From the NCBI GenBank assembly GCA_002440265.1, contig DJSG01000006.1:28903-50709 (forward strand): 21,807 bases of DNA, written 5' to 3'. Shown here piece by piece: positions 1 to 6,511 of the stretch. The notes beneath the pieces were generated by a model. That model ran no database searches. It had not been told where the DNA came from and saw nothing but the letters and a program-made list of their open reading frames with translations. Position 1 is the stretch's first letter; each line of letters opens with the position of its first letter. The position numbers and the translations under genes were made by a program. This DNA comes from Bacteroidales bacterium UBA6340. Lineage in GTDB: Bacteria; Bacteroidota; Bacteroidia; Bacteroidales; Paludibacteraceae.

Positions 1-37
1 CATACTAATCACATACTAATCTCATACTATTAACCCG
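1..37 (+). repeat. 11-bp triplet repeat and dispersed 24-bp element, copy 1
   Basis: Positions 1-33 are three 11-bp units beginning CATACTA (1-11, 12-22, 23-33), the third diverged. Positions 14-37 match the reverse complement of 21776-21799 at 23 of 24 bases (one C/T difference). At the other end of the window the same sequence is one arm of a 20-bp hairpin. Presence at both ends in opposite orientation suggests a dispersed intergenic element. Confidence 0.65.
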
Positions 38-108
38 ACAAACCATGCACAATGCGCAATTCTCAATGCGTAATGCGCAATGGACGATGGGCAGTATTGC
101 TATGTGAT

Positions 109-123
109 GACGCGAGACGCGTC
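109..123. repeat. GC-rich palindrome (GACGCG/CGCGTC)
   Basis: Arms GACGCG (109-114) and CGCGTC (118-123) flank a 3-base loop. The CGCGTC core with GTC following (CGCGTCGTC) is found again in the long hairpin at 13626-13662 and near 13800. Confidence 0.5.
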
Positions 124-140
124 GTCTTCATACTTATACT

Positions 141-250
141 ACTCAATAAAAAGAGACTGTCTACTCAATAAAAAGAGGTTGCCTAATCTATAAAAAGAGA
201 ATGTCTAATCTATAGAAGGTGGCTGTCTAATCTATAAAAGGAGACTGTCT
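141..250. repeat. 22-bp tandem repeat, five units
   Basis: Five adjacent 22-bp units (141-162, 163-184, 185-206, 207-228, 229-250) stay in perfect phase without indels. Each follows the pattern A-rich, AGAG or similar, then TGTCT or TGCCT. Units 1 and 2 begin ACTCAAT; units 3 to 5 begin AATCTAT. There are no spacers, so this is not CRISPR. The AGAGxCTGTC part of each unit resembles the left arm of the terminator hairpin at 362-390. Confidence 0.8.
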
Positions 251-298
251 AACAAGTCCAAGAAACCATACAGAAACGGGCCAGTCAGGAGATTTGAC

Positions 299-317
299 CG
301 CGGACGAGGCGTCCGCG
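299..317. repeat. GC-rich palindrome (CGCGGAC/GTCCGCG)
   Basis: Seven-base arms CGCGGAC (299-305) and GTCCGCG (311-317) enclose a 5-base loop. It is similar in style to the palindromes at 109-123 and 13626-13662. Function unknown; it may be a dispersed intergenic repeat. Confidence 0.5.
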
Positions 318-361
318 TCCCCTGCGAGACAGTATAATTCCACAAAAAAACAATACAACAA

Positions 362-390
362 GAGGCTGTCCGAACTCGTCAGGCAGCCTC
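362..390 (-). terminator. Probable intrinsic terminator of the nucleoside transporter gene
   Basis: Arms GAGGCTG (362-368) and CAGCCTC (384-390) form a 7-bp stem that can extend by a further CC/GG pair past one bulge. Read on the minus strand, the hairpin is followed by a T-rich tract that includes seven consecutive T residues. It lies about 40 bp past the stop codon at 431, as expected for a factor-independent terminator. Confidence 0.55.
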
Positions 391-430
391 AGAATAGTAC
401 TTCAAGCAAAGAAAATGGAGACCTTGCCGC

Positions 431-1708
431 CTATTTCTTGACGGGGGTTTTCGGGAAGACAATCCAGAAAGATACGGCTACGAAGAGAGCAAAAGCGGCG
501 AAGATATACCAACTGGTTTGCCAGCCCAGCCAAACAGTCATGGCACCTTGTGCCGCCACATCTTCCGCGTAAACGAAGTGATTGACAATGGCTTGCGCGG
601 AGAGCGTGCCGATGGTGGCACCGAAGCCGTTGGTCATCATCATAAAGAGCCCCTGTGCGCTGGAACGGAGTTGCACATCCGCCTCCTGATCCACGTAGAG
701 CGAGCCCGAGATATTGAAGAAATCAAAGGCAAAGCCATAGACTATACAACTGAGAATGAACAAGATAACGCCCGGGAAGCCAGGGTTGCCGAGTCCGAAA
801 AGTCCGAAACGCAATACCCATGCGAACATAGCCATAAGCATGACGTTCTTGATGCCGAAGCGCTTGAGGAAGAACGGGATACAGAGAATGCACAGGGCTT
901 CGCATATCTGCGAGATGGAGATGAGCATGTTGGCATGCTGTACGCCAAAGGTGTCGGCGAACTCGGATATGGCTTCGAAACTGGTAATGAACGGGTTAGC
1001 GTAACTATTGGTGACCTGCAGGCACATGCCGAGCATCATAGAGAAGATGAAGAAAATCGCCATCTTCTTCTGTTTGAACAATTTGAAAGCCTCCAGACCA
1101 AGCGCCTCGGTGAGGGATTTGGCAGCCACATTGCCTTTGACAGGACATGCGGGGAGCGTGAGGGAATAGAGGGCAAGCAGGATACTGAGTCCGCCGCTGA
1201 CCATGAATTGCAGGCTGGTTTTCTGGAAACCGCAGAGGTCCACAATCCACATGGTGGCGATGAAACCGACCGTTCCGAAGACACGGATAGGCGGGAAATC
1301 CTTGACGGTATCGAGCCCCGCCTGACCGAGTGCGGTGTAGGCTACGGAGTTGCTGAGGGCGATGGTGGGCATATAGAACGCCACGGATACGGTGTAGAGC
1401 GTAAAGAGTGCAGCGAACTGAATATCAGCACCATACATAATACCATAGACGCTAGTGGCAGCCATGAACAGACCCGCCATAGCGTGGCAGATACTCAGCA
1501 GTTTCTGCGCGGGAATCCAACGGTCCGCCACGATACCCATGAGGGCGGGCATGAAGAGACTGACGATACCCTGAATGGAATAGAACCAGCCGATATGCGT
1601 TGCCAAGCCGTGGTTGGCAAGGTAGGTGCCCATGGACGTGAGGTACGCTCCCCAAACAGCATATTCGAGGAAGTTCATGACGATAAGTCGTAGTTTGACG
1701 TTTTTCAT
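431..1708 (-). CDS. nupG: NupG-type nucleoside permease (MFS)
   Basis: A 425-residue polytopic membrane protein with about 12 hydrophobic segments, the size usual for the nucleoside:H+ symporter branch of the major facilitator superfamily. The N-terminus (KLRLIVMNFLEYAVWGAY) and the loop GIVADRWIPAQKLL are typical of NupG/XapB-like proteins. A further family-like stretch reads VKDFPPIRVFGTVGFI. By family it imports nucleosides across the inner membrane with protons; substrate preference cannot be read from sequence. The gene follows prfC by 68 bp with no consensus promoter between, so read-through from prfC is possible. A likely terminator lies just downstream. Long antisense frames inside it are shadows. 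The family call is fairly secure; nucleoside specificity is inferred. Confidence 0.85.
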   Translation of the reverse strand: MKNVKLRLIVMNFLEYAVWGAYLTSMGTYLANHGLATHIGWFYSIQGIVSLFMPALMGIVADRWIPAQKLLSICHAMAGLFMAATSVYGIMYGADIQFAALFTLYTVSVAFYMPTIALSNSVAYTALGQAGLDTVKDFPPIRVFGTVGFIATMWIVDLCGFQKTSLQFMVSGGLSILLALYSLTLPACPVKGNVAAKSLTEALGLEAFKLFKQKKMAIFFIFSMMLGMCLQVTNSYANPFITSFEAISEFADTFGVQHANMLISISQICEALCILCIPFFLKRFGIKNVMLMAMFAWVLRFGLFGLGNPGFPGVILFILSCIVYGFAFDFFNISGSLYVDQEADVQLRSSAQGLFMMMTNGFGATIGTLSAQAIVNHFVYAEDVAAQGAMTVWLGWQTSWYIFAAFALFVAVSFWIVFPKTPVKK

Positions 1709-1776
1709 TGTGTAGTTGATTGGTTTATAAGTTAATAAGTTTATACGTGGTTGAATAAGTTGATGCGTTTAAGCCG

Positions 1777-3414
1777 TTAAAACTCAGATGTGAAGTGGAA
1801 CGTGATGTGCTTGTAGTCGTTCTGCGCCATTTGGAGGACATAAGACGAGTCCGCCATGAAGACATCGCGCCCGTCTTTGTCGGTAGCCATATACTGGGCT
1901 TTGCGCTTCTTGAACATCTCGAGTTCGGCATCATCGTCCGACTCAATCCAGCAGGCTTTGTACATCTGGAGCGGCTCCCAACGGCATTTGGCCTGGTACT
2001 CGTGCTCGAGACGATACTGAATGACCTCGAACTGGAGTTGCCCGACCGTGCCGATGATTCGGCGTCCATTGAGTTGACTGACAAAGAGTTGCGCCACGCC
2101 CTCGTCCATGAGTTGGTGGATGCCCTTGTCGAGTTGCTTTTGCTTCATGGGGTCGGCGTTCTCGATGTACTTGAACATCTCGGGAGAGAACGACGGCAAG
2201 CCCTTGAAATGCAGGTTTTCGCCCGAAGTGAGGGTGTCGCCAATCTTGAAATTGCCCGTGTCGGGTAAGCCGATGATGTCGCCGGCAAAGGCTTCGTCCA
2301 CCGTCTCCTTGCGCTGCGCCATAAAGCACGTGGGGGCGGAAAAGCGCATTTGGCGGTTCTCGCGCACGTGTTTATAATAGGTGTTGCGCAGGAATTTGCC
2401 CGAACAAATCTTGAAAAAGGCTATGCACGAGCGATGGTTTGGGTCCATGTTGGCGTGAATCTTGAAGCAGAACCCCGTGAAATTGTCCTCCATCGGGTCT
2501 ACGCGGCGTTCGATAGCGTCCACGGGTCGTGGCGATGGGGCTATGCACACGAAGCACTCCAGTAACTCCTTGACACCGAATGTGTTAAGTGCAGAGCCGA
2601 AGAACACAGGGGCAAGGTCGCCCGCAAGGTACTGCGCCTTGTCGAAGGGGTTGTACACGCCGCTGATGATTTCGAGGTCGGACTGCAGTTTCTCAGCGTC
2701 CGCATCGCCGATAAGGGTCGCTATTTGCGGGTCTGTGACATCGTCAAAGCGCAGAGATTCAGTCACATGCGTCTTGTCGGGGGTGTAGAGGTCAAGCGTG
2801 GATTGGAAGATATTGTACACGCCTTTGAAGCGTTGCCCCATGTTGATGGGCCACGACAGCGGGCGCACGTGAATACCAAGTTCGCTCTCCACCTCGTCAA
2901 GGAGGTCGAAGGGGTCTTTGCCCTCGCGGTCCATCTTGTTGACAAACACCATGACCGGTGTCTTGCGCATACGGCAGACCTGCATCAGCCGGCGCGTCTG
3001 CGTCTCCACACCCTTGGCGGCATCAATCACGATGATGACGGAATCCACCGCGGTGAGGGTGCGGAACGTGTCCTCGGCGAAGTCCTGGTGACCCGGGGTG
3101 TCGAGGATATTGATGTGAAAGGACATCCCCTGCCCCTCCTTCGAAGGAGGGGTTTGCAAATCGTTAAAAGTAGGCGTATAATCAAAGCCCATCACCGAAG
3201 TCGCCACGGAAATGCCGCGCTGCTTTTCGATTTCCATCCAGTCGGAAGTGGCTGTCTTGCGTATCTTGTTGGACTTGACGGCACCTGCCACATGTATGGC
3301 ACCGCCGTAAAGCAGCAGTTTCTCGGTGAGCGTGGTCTTACCCGCATCGGGGTGACTGATAATCGCAAAGGTGCGACGACGAAGTATTTCCTGTTGGTCA
3401 GCGTTGTTGAGCAT
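1777..3414 (-). CDS. prfC: Peptide chain release factor 3 (RF3) with an inserted loop
   Basis: A translational GTPase that recycles RF1/RF2 from the ribosome after termination. The G domain shows P-loop HPDAGKTT (residues 21-28), switch I region KQRGIS (64-69), DTPGH (105-109) and NKMD (159-162). Elongation-factor-like domains follow to residue 545. The family is usually near 525-530 residues. The excess is explained by about 17-20 extra residues (roughly 80-99) between FDY and INIL, the strand just before DTPGH. The E. coli protein has only a short turn there. The extra segment contains TPPSKEG, encoded by a perfect 20-bp palindrome. The frame stays open, so the insert is tolerated or recent. 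A consensus promoter sits about 30 bp upstream. The next gene is the nucleoside transporter. Confidence 0.96.
   Translation of the reverse strand: MLNNADQQEILRRRTFAIISHPDAGKTTLTEKLLLYGGAIHVAGAVKSNKIRKTATSDWMEIEKQRGISVATSVMGFDYTPTFNDLQTPPSKEGQGMSFHINILDTPGHQDFAEDTFRTLTAVDSVIIVIDAAKGVETQTRRLMQVCRMRKTPVMVFVNKMDREGKDPFDLLDEVESELGIHVRPLSWPINMGQRFKGVYNIFQSTLDLYTPDKTHVTESLRFDDVTDPQIATLIGDADAEKLQSDLEIISGVYNPFDKAQYLAGDLAPVFFGSALNTFGVKELLECFVCIAPSPRPVDAIERRVDPMEDNFTGFCFKIHANMDPNHRSCIAFFKICSGKFLRNTYYKHVRENRQMRFSAPTCFMAQRKETVDEAFAGDIIGLPDTGNFKIGDTLTSGENLHFKGLPSFSPEMFKYIENADPMKQKQLDKGIHQLMDEGVAQLFVSQLNGRRIIGTVGQLQFEVIQYRLEHEYQAKCRWEPLQMYKACWIESDDDAELEMFKKRKAQYMATDKDGRDVFMADSSYVLQMAQNDYKHITFHFTSEF
3127..3156. 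repeat. Palindromic element inserted in frame within prfC
   Basis: The core 3133-3152 is a perfect 20-bp palindrome (CCCCTCCTTC and its complement) preceded by CCCTG. Read in the prfC frame it gives TPPSKEGQG. The layout (CCCCTx, palindrome, then TTTG) resembles the elements at 6380-6410 and 7069-7100. It falls exactly where the protein has an insertion relative to other RF3 sequences. Confidence 0.75.
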
Positions 3415-3449
3415 GAAATTGAAGTCCGCATCAAGCGCGGATTAGCGTG

Positions 3450-3481
3450 CAAAGTTATATTTTTTTTCGGAGATATGCAAA
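3450..3481 (-). promoter_or_regulatory. Bacteroidota-type promoter for prfC
   Basis: On the minus strand, TTTG (3481-3478) is followed by a 20-bp spacer and TAACTTTG (3457-3450), matching the -33/-7 consensus TTTG and TAnnTTTG. Transcription would start near 3443, about 30 bases ahead of the prfC start codon. Confidence 0.8.
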
Positions 3482-3512
3482 TGGACTCGCGATGCACGTC
3501 CGTTTCACAAAC

Positions 3513-3689
3513 CTACCAGAACTTGTTGGCAGAGGGGTTGTACTCAAAACCTGCTTGGGCAAGGCGGTGGATGAGGTCGTCCTTGTCGAGGTTTTGGTCA
3601 TCGCACAAAGCGTCCAAAGAGGGGTATTCGTCGCGAAGTTTCGTATTGATGACACTGAGAAGCATCATAGGGTCGTTGGGCAGTTCCAT
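3513..3689 (-). CDS. DUF4250 domain-containing small protein
   Basis: A 58-residue frame, starting MELPNDPMMLLSVINTKLRD and ending NPSANKFW then TAG. The start MxLPNDPxMLLSxxNxKLRD and the end FEYNxxxNxFW are characteristic of the DUF4250 family, whose members are about 55-60 residues, so it appears complete. No signal peptide or membrane segment is visible; probably cytoplasmic. Function unknown. Its start lies 12 bp after the cinA stop codon, so it is probably translated from the same transcript. Longer frames over this interval (for example minus 3455-3655) are shadows in other frames. prfC follows with its own promoter. Confidence 0.88.
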   Translation of the reverse strand: MELPNDPMMLLSVINTKLRDEYPSLDALCDDQNLDKDDLIHRLAQAGFEYNPSANKFW

Positions 3690-3701
3690 ATTGATATGCG
3701 A

Positions 3702-4976
3702 TTACGAATTGATGATTTGACCATTCATATCGGATGGCATTATATGAGATAACATATAAATCAGAGCAGTATTGCAAGCACGCAACGTGATTTGCTCGCG
3801 CAACTTGCCCAAGTGGAAGCATTGTGCATACGTGCCTTGCGGTGTCGCCCATGCCATCCAGACGGTTCCGACGGGCTTTTCTGGCGTACCGCCATCAGGA
3901 CCTGCGATACCGGAAGTGGCAATCGCATAGTCCGTATGAAGGAGTTGGCGCACACCTTCTGCCATTTGGCGTACTACGGGTTCGCTGACTGCACCATATT
4001 GCTGCAGGTCTTCCGAAGACACGCCTAACACATTGTGCTTCACGGAGTTGTCATACGCTACCACGCTGCCATAGTAGAAAGCAGACGATCCCGGGTGCGC
4101 ATTGAGCAACGCTGCCAATCGTCCGCCCGTGCAACTCTCGGCAGTGGCGATGGTCCGGTTGTTGCGTTTGAGGGCTTCGCCCACCAGCACCTCAATGGGT
4201 TTGTCTTCGGTGGCAAGTACATAGTCTTGAATGAGCGGCAAGAGGGTGTGGATTTGTGCATCCACCGCCTCGGGTGCTACTCCGTAACCGCTCAAACGCA
4301 GGCGGATTAGCCCGTCTTTGGGCAGGTAGGCAAGGTGCATAGCAGGTGGCAGCGATGTCTCCCAATCCTCTATGCGTATTGCCAAAGCAGACTCGGGTAT
4401 GCCGTGTACCAGCACGGTGCAATGGGTGATTTGCTCCACCTCTTTGGGCAGGACATACGCAGACAAGAATGGCATAATCTGCTCATCCATAGCAATTTGC
4501 ATCTCATACGGCACACCGGGCATAGATACAAGGCAATGCCCGTCTTGCAGCCACGCCATCAAAGGCGCAGACCCCACCCTATTCGGCAGGATTGTCGCGT
4601 TGGCAGGCACCAGCCATTGGGTCTCTGTCAGGCGGTTGAGGACATCGGGGCGCTCCTTATATATATTATATATGTGCGTACGGACGGTCTCATCGGGCAC
4701 CAAAGTGGTGTGAAAATAGCCGCACAGCACACGCTTGGTGATGTCGTCCTTGGTGGGTCCCAAACCGCCTGTGAGCAGGACAATCGGTGCTTTGCCCATA
4801 GCATAATGCACCGCCTCGGCTATCTGCTGTGCATCGTCATGCACGGAGATGTCCTCCAAGACCTCTACACCGTAACGGTTGAGACAGGTCGCCATATAGG
4901 CGGAGTTGGTGTCAATGACTTGACCTATCAACAGTTCGTCGCCTATTGTTATAATAATCGCTTTTACACTCTCCAT
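3702..4976 (-). CDS. cinA: CinA-family protein (nicotinamide-nucleotide amidohydrolase)
   Basis: A 424-residue two-domain CinA protein of normal length. The N-terminal molybdopterin-binding-like domain (COG1058 type) has ITIGDELLIGQVIDTNS (about 9-25) and TGGLGPTKDD (about 69-78). The C-terminal PncC-like deamidase domain has TAESCTGGR (from about 278) and TSGIAGPDGGTPEKPVGTVW. Family members deamidate NMN to NaMN in pyridine-nucleotide salvage, and the N-terminal domain has ADP-ribose pyrophosphatase activity in studied relatives; the competence link of the name is not implied here. The start at 4976 places the IGDE motif as in homologues. The DUF4250 gene follows at 12 bp. The 134-bp gap to the upstream DUF3109 gene contains two hairpins. 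Confidence 0.95.
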   Translation of the reverse strand: MESVKAIIITIGDELLIGQVIDTNSAYMATCLNRYGVEVLEDISVHDDAQQIAEAVHYAMGKAPIVLLTGGLGPTKDDITKRVLCGYFHTTLVPDETVRTHIYNIYKERPDVLNRLTETQWLVPANATILPNRVGSAPLMAWLQDGHCLVSMPGVPYEMQIAMDEQIMPFLSAYVLPKEVEQITHCTVLVHGIPESALAIRIEDWETSLPPAMHLAYLPKDGLIRLRLSGYGVAPEAVDAQIHTLLPLIQDYVLATEDKPIEVLVGEALKRNNRTIATAESCTGGRLAALLNAHPGSSAFYYGSVVAYDNSVKHNVLGVSSEDLQQYGAVSEPVVRQMAEGVRQLLHTDYAIATSGIAGPDGGTPEKPVGTVWMAWATPQGTYAQCFHLGKLREQITLRACNTALIYMLSHIMPSDMNGQIINS

Positions 4977-4994
4977 ATTCTATCATTATAGAAT
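4977..4994 (-). promoter_or_regulatory. AT-rich hairpin abutting the cinA start codon
   Basis: Arms ATTCTAT (4977-4983) and ATAGAAT (4988-4994) with a 4-base loop lie directly before the ATG at 4976. In RNA this weak hairpin would cover the ribosome-binding region. Its significance is uncertain. Confidence 0.3.
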
Positions 4995-5046
4995 AAATTA
5001 TATTAATATCACTTTCTTCAAAATCTCCTTGATTCTACCCTATTTT

Positions 5047-5074
5047 CTCGGGTTAACTTCGAGAGAACCTCGAG
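5047..5074. other. Imperfect hairpin between the DUF3109 gene and cinA
   Basis: CTCGGGTT (5047-5054) pairs with AACCTCGAG (5066-5074) apart from one bulged T; the loop is 11 bases. No T tract follows on the minus strand, so terminator function is doubtful. Its CTCGAG and GTTAAC content recalls the long hairpin at 21750-21792, and it may be a diverged copy. Confidence 0.35.
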
Positions 5075-5110
5075 TAAACACTGCAACATTCAATTGTTAA
5101 CAAGCACTAA

Positions 5111-5689
5111 TCATCTACTCTGTTTCTTCCATTCTTCTGCTGTCAGAGCCAACTCATCGTACCACTCTTGCCCGAAACGACGAATAAGCGGCTCTTCCAG
5201 GAACCGGTACAACGGCAAATGCAACTTTTTGCCCAACTGACGTGCGCAATGGCAGATGTCCCAACGGTGATACTCAACACCCACATAATCACCTACTTGC
5301 GTCAGGCGAACAGGGTACAGGTGGCACGAAACAGGTTTCTTGAAGTCTATTCGCCCCGCGTTGTATGCCTTTTCGATGAGACAATAGCACCAACCATTGT
5401 GGTCGGTGCGAGAGAAAACACAGTCTTTGTCGTTGACAATAGACGTCACACGCTCACCCGACGGGTCGAGATAGGAGATACCTTGCGTCTCCACTACCAC
5501 CCGCGCCTCTTTGGTCATATCGGGCAAAAGGAGTGGAAGTATCTCATTGATTTTCAGTGCCTCTTCGTCCGTCAACGGAGCCCCTGCGTCACCCTCAATG
5601 CAGCAGCATCCACGGCAGGTGTTGAGGTCGCAGCAGAACTCCTTTTCGAGGACATCAAGGCTGACTAATGTGTTTTGTATCAAGAACAT
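5111..5689 (-). CDS. DUF3109 family cysteine-rich protein
   Basis: A 192-residue soluble protein. The start is placed at the internal ATG 5689 rather than 5725: it is preceded by AAGGA four bases upstream, gives the family-typical start MFLIQNTLVSLDVLEKEF, and avoids overlapping mntP. Cysteines cluster at residues 19-20, 25 and 28-30 (CCDLNTCRGCCCIEGDAGAP). Others occur in NDKDCVF, WCYCLIEKAY, VSCHLYPVR and DICHCARQ. This is the conserved pattern of DUF3109 and suggests binding of iron, an Fe-S cluster or zinc. No function is established for the family that I can state. It starts 16 bp after the mntP stop, so the two are probably co-transcribed. Confidence 0.88.
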   Translation of the reverse strand: MFLIQNTLVSLDVLEKEFCCDLNTCRGCCCIEGDAGAPLTDEEALKINEILPLLLPDMTKEARVVVETQGISYLDPSGERVTSIVNDKDCVFSRTDHNGWCYCLIEKAYNAGRIDFKKPVSCHLYPVRLTQVGDYVGVEYHRWDICHCARQLGKKLHLPLYRFLEEPLIRRFGQEWYDELALTAEEWKKQSR

Positions 5690-5705
5690 ATAATCCTTAG
5701 GCGCA

Positions 5706-6377
5706 TTAAAGGAATACCCCCTCAATAAATATCTTTAATCCGATGGCTATGAGAATAATACCGCCAAGCAATCCAACATTAAAATGGAACTTGTTACCCA
5801 CCAGTTCGCCGATAATGAAGCCGATGATGGAGAACAGGAAACTTACCAATGCGATAATCCCCACCCCAAGCCACAGGACATCGGGCACAGGGATGAAGAT
5901 AACGCCCGTTGCCAAGGCGTCGATAGAAGTGGCTACCGCCAACGCGGCAATATGCTTCAGCGAGAAATCGGCAGAGGGTTGCTCCTGCGTCTCCTGAATG
6001 CAATAAGGACAATCCGATTGGTTGTGCGAATGGGTGCACTGTGCATTGCGTCGGGAACAACGCTTGTTGTTCAGTTTGCAAAGGATGATATTGCCGTGAA
6101 ATGACTCATATATCATCTTGCCTCCTATAAATGCCAAGAGAATCAGGGCTATCCACGGTGCGAAACGCGAGAAGAAATCAGCAAACAAGGTGCCTGCGAA
6201 ATAGCCGATGAGCGGCATACCGCCCTGAAATAATCCGAACATCACCGCCATAAGCCATGGTCCGTAATGACGAAAGGGCTTGCTGTTGCGGTCGGCAGCC
6301 AAACCATGCGTCACGCTGACGGCAAAACAATCCATCGCCAAGCCAATGGCAATAAGAATAATGTCAAACAGATTCAT
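5706..6377 (-). CDS. mntP: MntP-family manganese efflux pump with Cys/His-rich loop
   Basis: A 223-residue inner-membrane protein with six predicted membrane segments. It begins MNLFDIILIAIGLAMDCFAV, the usual MntP N-terminus. Asp16 and Asp153 lie in the two repeats (AMDCFAV and SIDALATG) where the family has its conserved acidic residues. By family it exports Mn(II). The start at 6377 is chosen over the upstream ATG at 6422, because the extra 15 residues are translation of a palindromic element. Unusual: the loop between segments 3 and 4 is long and holds Cys100, 107, 114, 123, 126 and His116, 118, a possible metal site. No yybP-ykoY-like leader was recognised upstream. The DUF3109 gene follows at 16 bp. 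Confidence 0.9.
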   Translation of the reverse strand: MNLFDIILIAIGLAMDCFAVSVTHGLAADRNSKPFRHYGPWLMAVMFGLFQGGMPLIGYFAGTLFADFFSRFAPWIALILLAFIGGKMIYESFHGNIILCKLNNKRCSRRNAQCTHSHNQSDCPYCIQETQEQPSADFSLKHIAALAVATSIDALATGVIFIPVPDVLWLGVGIIALVSFLFSIIGFIIGELVGNKFHFNVGLLGGIILIAIGLKIFIEGVFL

Positions 6378-6379
6378 AA

Positions 6380-6410
6380 CTCCCCCTACCCCCTCAAAGA
6401 GGGGGATTTG
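6380..6410. repeat. Palindromic element upstream of mntP
   Basis: Core arms CCCCCTC (6389-6395) and GAGGGGG (6399-6405) surround AAA. It shares a 25-bp identical block (CCTACCCC through GGGGGATTT) with 7073-7098. It ends two bases before the mntP start codon and can be read through in frame as IPLFEGVGG. Confidence 0.8.
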
Positions 6411-6511
6411 ATTACAAAACAAATGATATACTATACAAAAAGTGAATGAGCATCACACCAACATATAACTATCCTACAACCAACCACCAACAAAAAAAAC
6501 ACTACACATTA

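Larger units (their letters stand above)
1..430. other. Repeat-rich intergenic region
   Basis: No convincing gene is seen here; the only long frame entering it runs antisense to the transporter gene. It holds an 11-bp triplet repeat (1-33), a stretch of AATGCGCAAT-like repeats (about 50-82), two short GC-rich palindromes (109-123 and 299-317), a five-copy 22-bp tandem array (141-250) and a probable terminator (362-390) for the gene ending at 431. Confidence 0.7.

Noticed and set aside
141..250. CRISPR array
   Set aside because: Repeats are directly adjacent with no spacers, and no cas genes are present.
518..1693. 391-codon open frame on the plus strand
   Set aside because: It lies wholly antisense to the NupG-type transporter, has a composition rich in Glu, His and Arg typical of shadow frames, and matches no family.
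6378..6422. ATG at 6422 as start of mntP
   Set aside because: The added residues are translation of a palindromic element also found elsewhere; the family N-terminus begins at 6377.
6378..6511. yybP-ykoY manganese riboswitch upstream of mntP
   Set aside because: I looked for the expected paired helices and conserved loops in this 134-bp gap and saw only the palindromic element.
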